A stretch of DNA of 64,000 nucleotides from Actinoplanes utahensis (GTDB taxonomy: Bacteria > Actinomycetota > Actinomycetes > Mycobacteriales > Micromonosporaceae): assembly GCF_016862455.1 (NCBI RefSeq), contig NZ_BOMZ01000051.1:62001-126000 (forward strand). The letters run 5' to 3'. The position numbers were made by a program, and so were the translations under genes. Numbering within the stretch: position 1 is the stretch's first letter; each line of letters begins with the position of its first letter. This document shows, one piece after another, positions 1 through 8,313 of the stretch. The notes beneath the pieces were generated by a model that worked only from the letters and a program-made list of their open reading frames with translations, had not been told where the DNA came from and searched no databases.

Positions 1-1
1 G

Positions 2-118
2 GAGATCAGCGAGGGCGCCTGGGCCGCCGCCGCGGTGAAACGGGCGATCGAGGAGGTCTTCGCCGCAGTGGCCGCCAGTGGGGCCGCCGTCGCCGCCGCT
101 GCCGCCGCCGGGTCCTGA
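2..118 (+). CDS. C-terminal end of an unidentified protein (5' truncated by the window)
   Basis: An open frame enters from the left edge and stops at TGA 116-118. It gives 38 residues: an amphipathic stretch with charged residues (KRAIEEVF) followed by an Ala-rich tail. The stop is followed directly by a strong bidirectional terminator, and the next gene converges on it, which supports a real gene end. Too little is present to assign a family. Confidence 0.5.
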   Translation, partial: EISEGAWAAAAVKRAIEEVFAAVAASGAAVAAAAAAGS

Positions 119-123
119 GATGC

Positions 124-160
124 GACGAGGCCGCCGGTCAGCGTGACCGGCGGCCTCGTC
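124..160. terminator. bidirectional terminator between convergent genes
   Basis: A perfect 17-bp inverted repeat (124-140 against 144-160) with a 3-nt loop. It lies between the stop at 118 on the plus strand and the stop at 172 on the minus strand. There is no clear U-tract, which is common for actinobacterial terminators. Confidence 0.8.
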
Positions 161-171
161 CAGCAGGTACG

Positions 172-2325
172 TCAGGCGTCCTGTTTGAGCGAGCGGAGCA
201 GGACGGTAGCCACGTCGACCACCTCGACCTCTTCCTGCTTGCCCTTGCCGGTGACCCCGTCACCGATCATCGTGTAACAGAACGGGCAGCCCACGGCGAT
301 CGTCTTCGCGCCGGTGGCCAGGGCCTCCTCGGTGCGCTCGACGTTGATCCGCTTGCCGATCCGCTCCTCCATCCACATCCGGGCGCCGCCGGCGCCGCAG
401 CAGAAGGACCGTTCCTGGTTGCGCGGCATCTCCACGACGTCACCCTGGATGGCGTTGCCGAGCAGCTCACGGGGAGCGTCGAAGACCCGGTTGTGCCGGC
501 CCAGGTAGCAGGGGTCGTGGTAGGTGACGCCGCCGTCGACCGGCTGCACCGGGGTGAGCTTGCCGGTGGCGACCAGGTGGGCCAGCAGCTGGGTGTGGTG
601 GACCACCTCGACCTTCAGGCCGAGCTGCTCGTACTCGTTGCCCAGGGTGTTGAAGCAGTGCGGGCAGGTCGCCACGATCTTCTTGCTCTTCTGGCCCTCG
701 AAGGCCTCGTTGAGCGTCTCCACGTTCTGCTGGGCGAGCATCTGGAAGATGAACTCGTTGCCGATCCGGCGGGCCGGGTCACCGGTGCAGGTCTCCCCCT
801 CACCGAGGATGGCGTAGCTGACGCCGGCCTCGTTGAGCAGCGTGGCCACCGCGCGGGTGGTCTTCTTGGCCCGGTCCTCGAACGCGCCGGCGCAACCGAC
901 CCAGAACAGGTACTCGAACTCCTCGACCTCGCCGACCCTCGGCACCTCGAAGTCCAGACCCTTGGTCCAGTCCTCGCGGGTGTTCTGCGGGGCGCCCCAC
1001 GGGTTGCCCTTGTTCTCCAGGTTGCGCAGCATCACGCCGGCCTCGGAGGGGAAGCTCGACTCGATCAGCACCTGGTAACGGCGCATGTCGACGATGTGGT
1101 CGATGTGCTCGATGTCGACCGGGCACTGCTCGACACAGGCGCCGCAGGTGGTGCACGACCACAGCACGTCCGGGTCGATGACGCCCTGGTCCTCGGCGGT
1201 GCCGATCAGGGGCCGGTTGCCCTCGGCGAGGGCGAGGACGTCCATGTGCGCCAGCTGCGCCTCGGTCGCCTTCTCCTCGCCCATCAGGTCCTTGCCGCCG
1301 CCGGCGAGGAGATAGGGGGCCTTGGCGTACGCGTGGTCACGCAGGCTGAGGACCAGCAGTTTCGGTGACAGCGGCTTGGCGGTGTTCCACGCCGGGCACT
1401 GCGACTGGCAGCGGCCGCACTCGGTGCAGGTGGAGAAGTCGAGCAGACCCTTCCAGGTGAACTGCTCGACCTGGTTGACACCGAAGAGGTCCTTCTCCGG
1501 GTCGGCCTCCTCGAAGTCCAGCGGCTTGCCCTCGCTCATCATCGGCTTCAGCGCGCCGAGACCGGAACCGGCCGGCTTCTCCGGGCTGCGCTTGAAGTAG
1601 ATGTTGAAGAACGCGAGGAACCGGTGCCAGGCCACACCCATGGTCGGGTTCAGCGAGATGGTGATCAGCCAGCTCATCGAGATCAGGATCTTGATGAGCG
1701 CCATCCAGGTGGCGCCGTCCTCCCAGGCCGGGAGCACCGAGCCGATCGCGTGGCTGAGCGGGGTGGCCCACAACGGGTACTCGAAGTGGTCGGTGGCGAC
1801 CTTGAAGCCCCGGATCAGGAACCCGAAGACCAGAACGCCGACGATGATGGCCTCGACGAAGTACGCCTGCCACATGGTGGAGCCCAGGAACCGGCTGCGT
1901 TTCACCGCCCCCGGCTTCTGCCGCTGACGCACGAACACCAGGTACAGGATGCCGATCGTGCCCAGGATCCCGATCCACTCGGTGACCAGGCCGAAGACCA
2001 CCCAGTGCCCGATGATCGGCAGGCCCAGGTTCGGGTCCACCACCTCGAAGTAAGCCTCGAGCACGAGCGACGAGAGGATGACGAACGAGACCATGACGAA
2101 CCAGTGGGCCGCGCCGATCGCGCTCCACTTCAGCATCCTGGTGTGACCGACGGTCTCCACCAGCATGGTCTTCGTCCGGGTTTTCGGGTCGGCGAAGCGG
2201 GCGGGGTCGGGCTGACCCTGGCGGATCACGGCGGTGATCGTCATGACGGCCTTGACCGCCAGGTAGACGGCTACCACCGTGATTGCCGCCGCTAAGACGG
2301 TGGCGATTATCTGCGCGTAGCCCAT
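172..2325 (-). CDS. membrane-anchored (Fe-S)-binding oxidoreductase, heterodisulfide reductase-like
   Basis: A 717-residue protein. The first ~250 residues hold about six membrane segments resembling a nitrate-reductase-gamma/HdrE-type cytochrome b module. Two 4Fe-4S motifs follow, CTECGRCQSQCP near residue 299 and CTTCGACVEQCPV near 392. Two cysteine-rich CCG-type domains come next, the second with CCGAGGARMW near 641. This is the architecture of actinobacterial HdrD/GlpC-like reductases such as mycobacterial Rv0338c. It probably passes electrons between the quinone pool and an unknown partner. An AGGAGG sits 9 nt before the ATG, so the start is firm. It is monocistronic. The substrate cannot be inferred from context. 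Confidence 0.85.
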   Translation of the reverse strand: MGYAQIIATVLAAAITVVAVYLAVKAVMTITAVIRQGQPDPARFADPKTRTKTMLVETVGHTRMLKWSAIGAAHWFVMVSFVILSSLVLEAYFEVVDPNLGLPIIGHWVVFGLVTEWIGILGTIGILYLVFVRQRQKPGAVKRSRFLGSTMWQAYFVEAIIVGVLVFGFLIRGFKVATDHFEYPLWATPLSHAIGSVLPAWEDGATWMALIKILISMSWLITISLNPTMGVAWHRFLAFFNIYFKRSPEKPAGSGLGALKPMMSEGKPLDFEEADPEKDLFGVNQVEQFTWKGLLDFSTCTECGRCQSQCPAWNTAKPLSPKLLVLSLRDHAYAKAPYLLAGGGKDLMGEEKATEAQLAHMDVLALAEGNRPLIGTAEDQGVIDPDVLWSCTTCGACVEQCPVDIEHIDHIVDMRRYQVLIESSFPSEAGVMLRNLENKGNPWGAPQNTREDWTKGLDFEVPRVGEVEEFEYLFWVGCAGAFEDRAKKTTRAVATLLNEAGVSYAILGEGETCTGDPARRIGNEFIFQMLAQQNVETLNEAFEGQKSKKIVATCPHCFNTLGNEYEQLGLKVEVVHHTQLLAHLVATGKLTPVQPVDGGVTYHDPCYLGRHNRVFDAPRELLGNAIQGDVVEMPRNQERSFCCGAGGARMWMEERIGKRINVERTEEALATGAKTIAVGCPFCYTMIGDGVTGKGKQEEVEVVDVATVLLRSLKQDA

Positions 2326-2425
2326 CTGGTTGTGCCTCCTCGGTCGGCGGTGCGCCAGCCCATGTTACTCACGAGTAATAGACGGGCGCGCGCCGAAGGT
2401 CAAGGGAGTGCGCCCCCACGCCGAA

Positions 2426-2455
2426 AGCGCACCCCACGCAAGGCGGGGGTGCGCT
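2426..2455 (-). terminator. terminator after crgA
   Basis: Inverted repeat of 10 bp (2426-2435 against 2446-2455) with a 10-nt loop, about 50 nt downstream of the crgA stop. It separates crgA from the oxidoreductase gene. Confidence 0.6.
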
Positions 2456-2502
2456 CGCTTCTGCAGTTTTTCACGTGACCGCGGGACCGCGACCTGTGAC
2501 AT

Positions 2503-2766
2503 TTACCGCCAGCGGGAGAGCAGGCCCAGCGAGGCCACCATGCAGCCGAAGCCGACCGCGAGGTTCCAGTACTCCCAGCTGGCCACCGGCCACTGCTGCG
2601 AGGACAGGTAGTAGACGACCAGCCAGGCGATGCCGACGACGATCAAAGTCACCGCGGTGACCGGCAGCCAGACCGGACTCGGCTTGTTGGACGCACCCTT
2701 GACTGCCGGAGCGATGTCCGTCGGCGGGGTGTAGACCTTCTTCTTGCGAACCTGTGACTTCGGCAC
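2503..2766 (-). CDS. crgA: cell division protein CrgA
   Basis: An 87-residue protein starting MPKSQVRKKKVYTPP, with two membrane segments (about 40-61 and 68-84), as in the CrgA family of 84-93 residues. CrgA is a septum-site membrane protein of Actinobacteria; in mycobacteria it binds FtsZ and PBPs, and in Streptomyces it restrains FtsZ ring formation. The GTG at 2764-2766 was chosen because AGGAGA lies 5 nt upstream; a longer frame to 2799 adds residues the family lacks. It is divergent from the DUF881 gene, as in the mycobacterial crgA/Rv0012 region. Confidence 0.93.
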   Translation of the reverse strand: MPKSQVRKKKVYTPPTDIAPAVKGASNKPSPVWLPVTAVTLIVVGIAWLVVYYLSSQQWPVASWEYWNLAVGFGCMVASLGLLSRWR

Positions 2767-2941
2767 GGTGCTCTCCTGAGGGCAACAAGTGGTGAACAAC
2801 CCACCGCTGAGCGGCTCCGGAAGTCCCGAATGCTGCCCGTGGCGAATACTGTTCGCCAGCTAGCGTAGTCAAGGCAGTACGCGGACAGGCACCCGCCGGG
2901 GCGAGAAAATACCCCGCGCGTCTGTTTCTGAGGGAGGCTGG

Positions 2942-3739
2942 GTGGTCGTTCAAGGAGGTGGAGCCTCCTGGCAGCTGGTTTTCCGGCGGCTCGCGCGGGG
3001 TCTGCGACCCCGGCGTGACCGCCGCAGATCCGTCTGGTCGGTGGGGGTTCCGCTGATCGCGCTGGCGGCGGGTCTGCTGTTCACCACGTCCGCGACCACC
3101 GCCGACGGTACGGCACTGCGCGACGACCGCCGGTTGCAACTGACGCAATTGATCGCGGAGAAGCGCAAGCGCCTGGAGGCCAACGAGAAGAGGGCCGCCG
3201 ACCTGCTCGCCCGGGTCGACCAGGAGACCGCCCGGCTGACCGAGCTGGACAAACCGGCCCGGGATCAGGCGGTCGCGCTGCGCCAGTCGGCCGGCTTCTC
3301 GAAGCTGAGCGGACCGGGCATGACCGTCACTCTCAACGACTCCCCGCGCCGGGGATCCGACTTCGGCGACAACGCCCCGAACAATGACGATCTGGTCGTC
3401 CACCAGGGCGATGTCCAGGCTGTCGTCAACGCCCTGTGGGCCGGCGGGGCGGAAGCCATGACGATCATGGATGTCCGGGTGATCTCCACCAGCGCGGTAC
3501 GCTGTGTCGGCAACACGCTGCTCCTCCACGGCCAGGTCTTCTCGCCGCCATTCAAGATCACCGCAATCGGCGAACCCACAACGATGAGTCGTGCGTTGGA
3601 TTCCGCGGAGGGTGTCAGGGAGTTCCGGCAGGCCGCCGCCGACTTCGGGCTCGGTTACACGGAAAATGTGGAGAAGAACGTGACAGTGCAGGCGTACGAC
3701 GGATCGACCGACCTCCGATCGGCGCAGGCCGCCCAGTGA
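2942..3739 (+). CDS. DUF881 membrane protein
   Basis: A 265-residue protein with a basic N-terminus, one membrane segment (about 35-52), a predicted coiled coil (about 58-100) and an extracytoplasmic DUF881 domain. That domain includes the GPGMTVTLNDSP and NDDLVVHQGDVQAVVNALWAGGAEAM stretches typical of the family. Its position next to crgA and upstream of trpG matches mycobacterial Rv0012. The role is unknown; a link to envelope or division is inferred only from context. The GTG start has GGGAGG about 6 nt upstream. The stop TGA overlaps the sortase ATG by one base, so the two genes are translationally coupled. Confidence 0.88.
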   Translation: MVVQGGGASWQLVFRRLARGLRPRRDRRRSVWSVGVPLIALAAGLLFTTSATTADGTALRDDRRLQLTQLIAEKRKRLEANEKRAADLLARVDQETARLTELDKPARDQAVALRQSAGFSKLSGPGMTVTLNDSPRRGSDFGDNAPNNDDLVVHQGDVQAVVNALWAGGAEAMTIMDVRVISTSAVRCVGNTLLLHGQVFSPPFKITAIGEPTTMSRALDSAEGVREFRQAAADFGLGYTENVEKNVTVQAYDGSTDLRSAQAAQ

Positions 3740-5544
3740 TGGTTCCCCCCGAGCAGCCCACCGGCCGGTCCGGCCGGCACCGCGCCCCGGACTCCGACGG
3801 GCAGACCGCGTACATCCCCCGGATCACCGACGCCTCGCCGGACGGTGTGCCCGGCGGCCCGCTCGCACCGCCGGTCGGCCCGGGCGGCAACGTCGACCCC
3901 CGCCCGGCCCGTCCCGCCCTCGACGACATCAGCGCCGCGGCCGCGGCGGCCCGCCGCCGCGCCGGATCCGACCCGGTGACGACGGCCCCCGCAGACGATC
4001 TGAGCGCCCCGGCCACCCCGGTGCCCAATCAGACCCCGAATCGGCCGATCTCGCCGCCCAGAGAGCCGCTCAGGGCCCCGCAGGCGGCCACGCCGGAGAT
4101 TCAGGGCAGCGAGACGACGGCGTGGGCGCCGCTCGACGCACGGACGGACCAGGCGCTCCAGGGATGGTCCCGGGCCGGCTCGGCCTGGCCGCCGCCGGAG
4201 ATTCCGGCGGTGCCGACGGGCCCTGCTCCGGCTCCGGGCTCGTTCCCGGCCCCGCCCTCGGTCCCAGGTCTGGCTCCGGGCGCGGTCCCGGGCTTGGCTC
4301 CAGCGCCCAACTCCACTCCGGCTCCGGGCGCGGTCCCGGGCCTGACTCCGGCATCGGCGGCCCCGGGCTCGGTGCCCGGCTTCGCTCCCACTTCGGGCTC
4401 GGTGCCCGGCCTGGCTGCGGCTCCGGGAGGTCCAGGCCCGGTGCCTGGCTTGACTCCGGCTCCGGGATCTCCGGGCCAGGTCCCAGGTTCGACTCCGGCT
4501 CCGGGCTGGGCGGCCGGGCCGACGCGAGATCCGAGTCCCACCACGATCATCCCTACCGTCGACGCCCCGACCGGCATCCTGCCCACCGTCACCCCGGGCA
4601 AGCCCGCCATCCCGCCCGTCCTCCCGCCGGGGAGCGTGGCCCAGGCCGCTCGCGAGGCGGCCGGCCCGGACGGCGTGATCGGCGCGGCCTCGGTGACCGC
4701 CGTCCCGGTGGCCCCCCGGCCCGCCGACCCGGGGGACGGCCTGCCCGACCTCACCGAGCCCGAACCGGTGAAACGGGGCGAGCGGGTGGTCAAGCTCCGG
4801 CCGGAGCAGACCGACGAGGGTTACAAGAGCGTCTATTCCGAGCTCACCCGCCCGACCGTCGGTTCACGCATCCGCGCCGGCATCCGCACCTCCGGCGAAC
4901 TGATGATCACCTTCGGGCTGGTCGTCCTGCTCTTCGCCGGCTACCAGGTCTTCGGCAACTCGGCGGCGGTCGACTCCGAGCAGGACAGCCTCACCCAGGA
5001 GCTGGACGAGGCGTGGGCCGACCCGACCGTGGCCCCGACCGCGAGCACTCCGGCCAAGCAGGGCCCGGCCGCGCCCGGGGCGAACCTGGTCGGCCGCCTC
5101 TACATCCCGAAATTCGACAAGAAGTGGGTGGTCGTCGACGGCGTGCAGCCCGACGACATCCGCTACGCGCCGGGCCACTACCCGGAGACCGCCAAGCCCG
5201 GCCAGATCGGCAACTTCTCGGTCGCCGGGCACCGGGTGCGGAAGATCTTCTGGCGGCTCGACGAGATGGAGGACGGCGACGTCATCGGCGTGGAGACCCG
5301 CGACAAGTGGTACGTGTACCACGTCTACCAGCAGGAGATCGTCAAGCCGAACCAGGTCGAGGTGGTCGCCGCGGTCCCCGGCAAGCCGAAGGCCAAACCG
5401 ACGAAGGCGCTGCTCACTCTCACCACGTGCAACCCGAAGTTCAACAACTACGAGCGCCTGATCATCCACGCCGAGCTGGTCAAGACGGTTCCACGGAACC
5501 AGGCCCTGCCGGACGCCGGCATGCCGGCCGAGATGAAGGCCTGA
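3739..5544 (+). CDS. srtE: class E sortase with a long proline-rich cytoplasmic extension
   Basis: A 601-residue membrane transpeptidase that should attach secreted sorting-signal proteins to peptidoglycan. Residues 1 to ~370 are low-complexity Pro/Ala/Gly with tandem repeats. A single membrane segment follows at about 387-408, then the sortase domain. Catalytic residues are visible: His498 in VAGHR, Cys564 in TLTTCNP and Arg573 in NYERLII. TLTTC is typical of class E. The ATG at 3739 overlaps the DUF881 stop; the frame is open further upstream but only as an overlap with DUF881. In mycobacteria DUF881 is followed directly by trpG, so this gene and the next are an insertion in that order. No LPXTG or LAXTG substrate gene is adjacent. 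Confidence 0.92.
   Translation: MVPPEQPTGRSGRHRAPDSDGQTAYIPRITDASPDGVPGGPLAPPVGPGGNVDPRPARPALDDISAAAAAARRRAGSDPVTTAPADDLSAPATPVPNQTPNRPISPPREPLRAPQAATPEIQGSETTAWAPLDARTDQALQGWSRAGSAWPPPEIPAVPTGPAPAPGSFPAPPSVPGLAPGAVPGLAPAPNSTPAPGAVPGLTPASAAPGSVPGFAPTSGSVPGLAAAPGGPGPVPGLTPAPGSPGQVPGSTPAPGWAAGPTRDPSPTTIIPTVDAPTGILPTVTPGKPAIPPVLPPGSVAQAAREAAGPDGVIGAASVTAVPVAPRPADPGDGLPDLTEPEPVKRGERVVKLRPEQTDEGYKSVYSELTRPTVGSRIRAGIRTSGELMITFGLVVLLFAGYQVFGNSAAVDSEQDSLTQELDEAWADPTVAPTASTPAKQGPAAPGANLVGRLYIPKFDKKWVVVDGVQPDDIRYAPGHYPETAKPGQIGNFSVAGHRVRKIFWRLDEMEDGDVIGVETRDKWYVYHVYQQEIVKPNQVEVVAAVPGKPKAKPTKALLTLTTCNPKFNNYERLIIHAELVKTVPRNQALPDAGMPAEMKA
4223..4510 (+). repeat. degenerate Pro-Ala-Pro-Gly coding repeats in srtE
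   Basis: Roughly ten degenerate copies of a 24-27 nt unit encode variants of PAPGSVPGL or PAPGAVPGF within the proline-rich N-terminal part of the sortase. Copy boundaries vary and several copies are near-identical in DNA, suggesting expansion by slippage or recombination. Confidence 0.75.
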
Positions 5545-5547
5545 CGC

Positions 5548-5808
5548 ATGTACGCGTGGATCTGGCGGAGACTCCCGGGTGGCCTCTGGGTCAAGGTGAC
5601 CTGCTCGCTCGTGCTGGTCATGGCCGTCGGCGCCCTGCTGTGGTACGTGGTGTTCCCGTGGGCCACCCCGCTGCTGCCCTTCGACGACGTGCAGGTCGAG
5701 GCCGGCACCGGTGAGGACGCCGGCACCACCGTCCCCGGCGACGAGGGCCCCGACGAGCTGCCCTACAGCACCACCTCCAATCAGCCCCCTCCGAGCTCCA
5801 GCAGGTGA
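5548..5808 (+). CDS. small membrane protein of the srtE-trpG operon
   Basis: An 86-residue protein: short basic N-terminus (MYAWIWRRLPGG), one strongly hydrophobic segment at about 15-40, then an acidic, Ser/Pro-rich tail predicted to face outward. The start ATG is 3 nt after the sortase stop and the stop is 4 nt before the trpG start, so it is almost certainly co-transcribed with both. It has no recognised domain. A role as an accessory to the sortase or DUF881 protein is only a guess from the operon. Confidence 0.8.
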   Translation: MYAWIWRRLPGGLWVKVTCSLVLVMAVGALLWYVVFPWATPLLPFDDVQVEAGTGEDAGTTVPGDEGPDELPYSTTSNQPPPSSSR

Positions 5809-5812
5809 TGAC

Positions 5813-6463
5813 GTGCGCATTCTGGTGATCGACAATTACGACTCGTTCGTCTTCAACCTGGTCCAGTACCTGGAACAGCTCGGTGCGGAGTGCGAGGTCC
5901 GGCGCAACGACGAGATCACGGTCGCCGAGGCCGGCGCGTTCGGCGCGGCCGGGATCCTGCTCTCGCCCGGTCCCGGCGAGCCGACCCGGGCCGGGATCAT
6001 GATGGACGTGATTCGGGAGTACGCCGGGAAGATCCCGATGTTCGGCGTCTGCCTGGGTCATCAGGCGATCGGGGCGGCCTTCGGGGCGACCGTCACCCGC
6101 GCTCCCGAACTGCTGCACGGCAAGACCTCCGAGGTCCACCACAAGGGCGCCGGCGTGCTCGCCGGGCTGCCGGACCCGTTCACCGCCACCCGGTACCACT
6201 CGCTCGCGGTGCTGCCGGAGACGCTGCCCGCCGAGATCGAGGTGACCGGCACGACCGGATCCGGCGTGGTCATGGCGATGCGCCACCGTGATCTGCCGAT
6301 CGAGGGCGTGCAGTTCCACCCCGAGTCGGTGCTGACCGAGGGCGGGCACACCATGCTGGCGAACTGGCTGGCCTCATGCGGGCTCCCGTCGGCCCTGGAG
6401 AAGGCTCCGCCGCTGGCCGCCGAGGTGGAGACTCGCCGCCGGGCGGCCTTCGCCACCGCCTGA
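5813..6463 (+). CDS. trpG: glutamine amidotransferase, anthranilate / aminodeoxychorismate synthase component II
   Basis: A 216-residue class I glutamine amidotransferase starting MRILVIDNYDSFVFN. It hydrolyses glutamine to supply ammonia to a chorismate-using partner. The catalytic triad is visible as Cys80 in GVCLGHQ and His169/Glu171 in QFHPES. The GTG start at 5813 follows an AGGTGA and lies 4 nt after the preceding stop. No trpE or pabB lies nearby, so it may serve tryptophan or folate synthesis, or both; pabA is an equally valid name. The position upstream of, and convergent with, pknB is conserved in Actinobacteria (Rv0013). Confidence 0.93.
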   Translation: MRILVIDNYDSFVFNLVQYLEQLGAECEVRRNDEITVAEAGAFGAAGILLSPGPGEPTRAGIMMDVIREYAGKIPMFGVCLGHQAIGAAFGATVTRAPELLHGKTSEVHHKGAGVLAGLPDPFTATRYHSLAVLPETLPAEIEVTGTTGSGVVMAMRHRDLPIEGVQFHPESVLTEGGHTMLANWLASCGLPSALEKAPPLAAEVETRRRAAFATA

Positions 6464-6480
6464 CCCGCCGCATCCACGCA

Positions 6481-6517
6481 GAAGGCCGGTGCCCCCCGCT
6501 CGGGGTCACCGGCCTTC
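6481..6517. terminator. bidirectional terminator between trpG and pknB
   Basis: An 11-bp perfect stem (6481-6491 against 6507-6517) with further C/G pairing inside the loop. It lies in the 59-bp gap between the convergent trpG and pknB stop codons. Confidence 0.8.
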
Positions 6518-6522
6518 TCGCG

Positions 6523-8313
6523 TCAGTTCTCTTCCTCGCCACCCGCCCCGGTGCCGTTGCCGTTGCCGGGGCCGGCCGACGCCGAGTCGCTCGGGTTCGG
6601 GGTCTGCACCGCGTCGATGACCTGAAGCTCGATCTTGCTGCCCTTGAGGACTTCCTTGCCCGGCGTGACGTCCTGGTCCACGACGGTGCCTGGGGTGCCG
6701 TCGGCCAGCACCTTGATGACCACGCCTTGCAGACCGCTCTGCTCGAGCAGGAGCTGGCAGGCCTCCAGCCCGCGGTTCTTGCACTCTGGCGCCTTGACCA
6801 TGTTGCCCTTGGAGACCTTCACGGTGATCGTCTCGCCCGGCTCGACCGATTCGCCTTCGCTCTCCACCTCCAGCACGGTGTCCTTCTCGGCCGTACCGTT
6901 GATGTTCTGGACCCTGACCTCGAGCTTGAGATCCTCCAGCGTCTTCCGGACGTCATCGATGTTGTCGCCCTTGAGACCCGACGGGATGGAAATCTTGTCG
7001 GGCTCGTTGCAGAGCTGGTAACCGACCTTGGTGGTGATCTCCACCGACAGACCCGCCTTCGGGTCCTGGTTGATCACCGTGCCCTTGCAGTCCTGGCCCG
7101 TCGTCGGCGGCAACGCGACGATGTTGGTGAACTTCGCCTTGGTCAGCTCCGCCCGCGCCTGCGGGGCCGTCAAATTCTTCAGGTTTGGCACGGTCGACTT
7201 CTCGACCTGGGCGACCGGCTCCTTGTCCTTGTCGTTGCTCTTGCTCGTCGCCAGGGCCACGCCCAGCACGACGACCACGAGCACGGCCAGACCGGCGACC
7301 ACGGCCATCACCCAGGAGGACCGGCTCTCCGGCTTCTGCTGTGGCGGCGCCATCGTGGCACCCATCGGGCGATGCACCGTGGTGGCGCCGGCCGGCGGCC
7401 ACTGCTGCCCGCCGCCGGTCATCGCCACCGTCTCGTCCTGGCTCATCACCGGCGTCGCCATCACCGGGCGGCCGGAGACGGCGCGCAGCGCGTCGGCGCG
7501 CATCTCCTGGGCGCTCTGGTAACGGTTGAGCGGGTTCTTGGAGAGCGCCTTCAGCACGATCGCGTCGACGTCCGGCGGGACGTCGCGGACGATCGAGCTG
7601 GGCACCCGCGGTTCCTCCCGGACGTGCTGGTAGGCGACGCTGACCGGGCTGTCGCCGACGAACGGGGGCTGGCCGATGACCAGCTCGAAGAGGACACAGC
7701 CGGCGGCGTACACATCGGAGCGGGCGTCCACGGACTCGCCGCGGGCCTGCTCGGGGGACAGATATTGTGCGGTGCCGATGACCGCGCTGGTCTGCGTCAT
7801 CGTGGTGGCGCCGCTGGCCAGCGCCCGGGCGATGCCGAAGTCCATCACCTTGACCTGGCCGTTCTGCGTGATCATCACGTTGCCGGGCTTGATGTCCCGG
7901 TGGATGATCCCGTGCCGGTGGCTGAACTCCAGCGCGGCGCAGATGTCGGCGATGGTCTCCAGGGCGCGGCGTGGCTGCAGCCGCTGCTCCTGGGCGAGGA
8001 CCTCCTTGAGAGTCCGTCCGTTGACGAACTCCATCACGATGAACGGCAGCTTCTCGCCGGTGGGCGAGATCTCCTCGCCGGTGTCGTAGACGGCGACGAT
8101 GGCCGGGTGGTTCAGGGCTGCCGAGTTCTGTGCCTCGCGGCGGAACCGCTCCAGGAAGGTGGCGTCGCGGGCGAGATCCGTCCGGAGCATCTTGATCGCG
8201 ACGTCGCGACCGAGACGCAGGTCGCGCCCACGGTGCACCTCGGCCATGCCGCCGTAGCCGAGCAGCTCGCCGACCTGGTACCTGCCACCGAGCAGGCGGG
8301 CCTGCGCCGTCAT
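6523..8313 (-). CDS. pknB: serine/threonine protein kinase PknB with PASTA domains
   Basis: A 596-residue transmembrane kinase. The kinase domain spans about 11-275, with catalytic Lys41, HRDIKPGN around Asp140, DFG Asp158 and activation-loop threonines in the TQTS segment (173-175). A linker leads to one membrane segment (333-356). The outer part contains about three PASTA-like repeats (375-435, 440-502, 505-566) and a Gly/Asn-rich acidic tail; mycobacterial PknB has four PASTA domains. Two Cys pairs in the ectodomain (409/435 and 511/519) could form disulfides. PknB senses muropeptides or lipid II and phosphorylates growth and division proteins. The ATG overlaps the pknA TGA by 4 nt. It is the last gene of the operon. 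Confidence 0.96.
   Translation of the reverse strand: MTAQARLLGGRYQVGELLGYGGMAEVHRGRDLRLGRDVAIKMLRTDLARDATFLERFRREAQNSAALNHPAIVAVYDTGEEISPTGEKLPFIVMEFVNGRTLKEVLAQEQRLQPRRALETIADICAALEFSHRHGIIHRDIKPGNVMITQNGQVKVMDFGIARALASGATTMTQTSAVIGTAQYLSPEQARGESVDARSDVYAAGCVLFELVIGQPPFVGDSPVSVAYQHVREEPRVPSSIVRDVPPDVDAIVLKALSKNPLNRYQSAQEMRADALRAVSGRPVMATPVMSQDETVAMTGGGQQWPPAGATTVHRPMGATMAPPQQKPESRSSWVMAVVAGLAVLVVVVLGVALATSKSNDKDKEPVAQVEKSTVPNLKNLTAPQARAELTKAKFTNIVALPPTTGQDCKGTVINQDPKAGLSVEITTKVGYQLCNEPDKISIPSGLKGDNIDDVRKTLEDLKLEVRVQNINGTAEKDTVLEVESEGESVEPGETITVKVSKGNMVKAPECKNRGLEACQLLLEQSGLQGVVIKVLADGTPGTVVDQDVTPGKEVLKGSKIELQVIDAVQTPNPSDSASAGPGNGNGTGAGGEEEN

Noticed and set aside
2466..2481. Second parS-like site (TTTTTCACGTGACC) upstream of the crgA terminator
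   Set aside because: Only about 11 of 16 positions match; the right half of the palindrome is broken.
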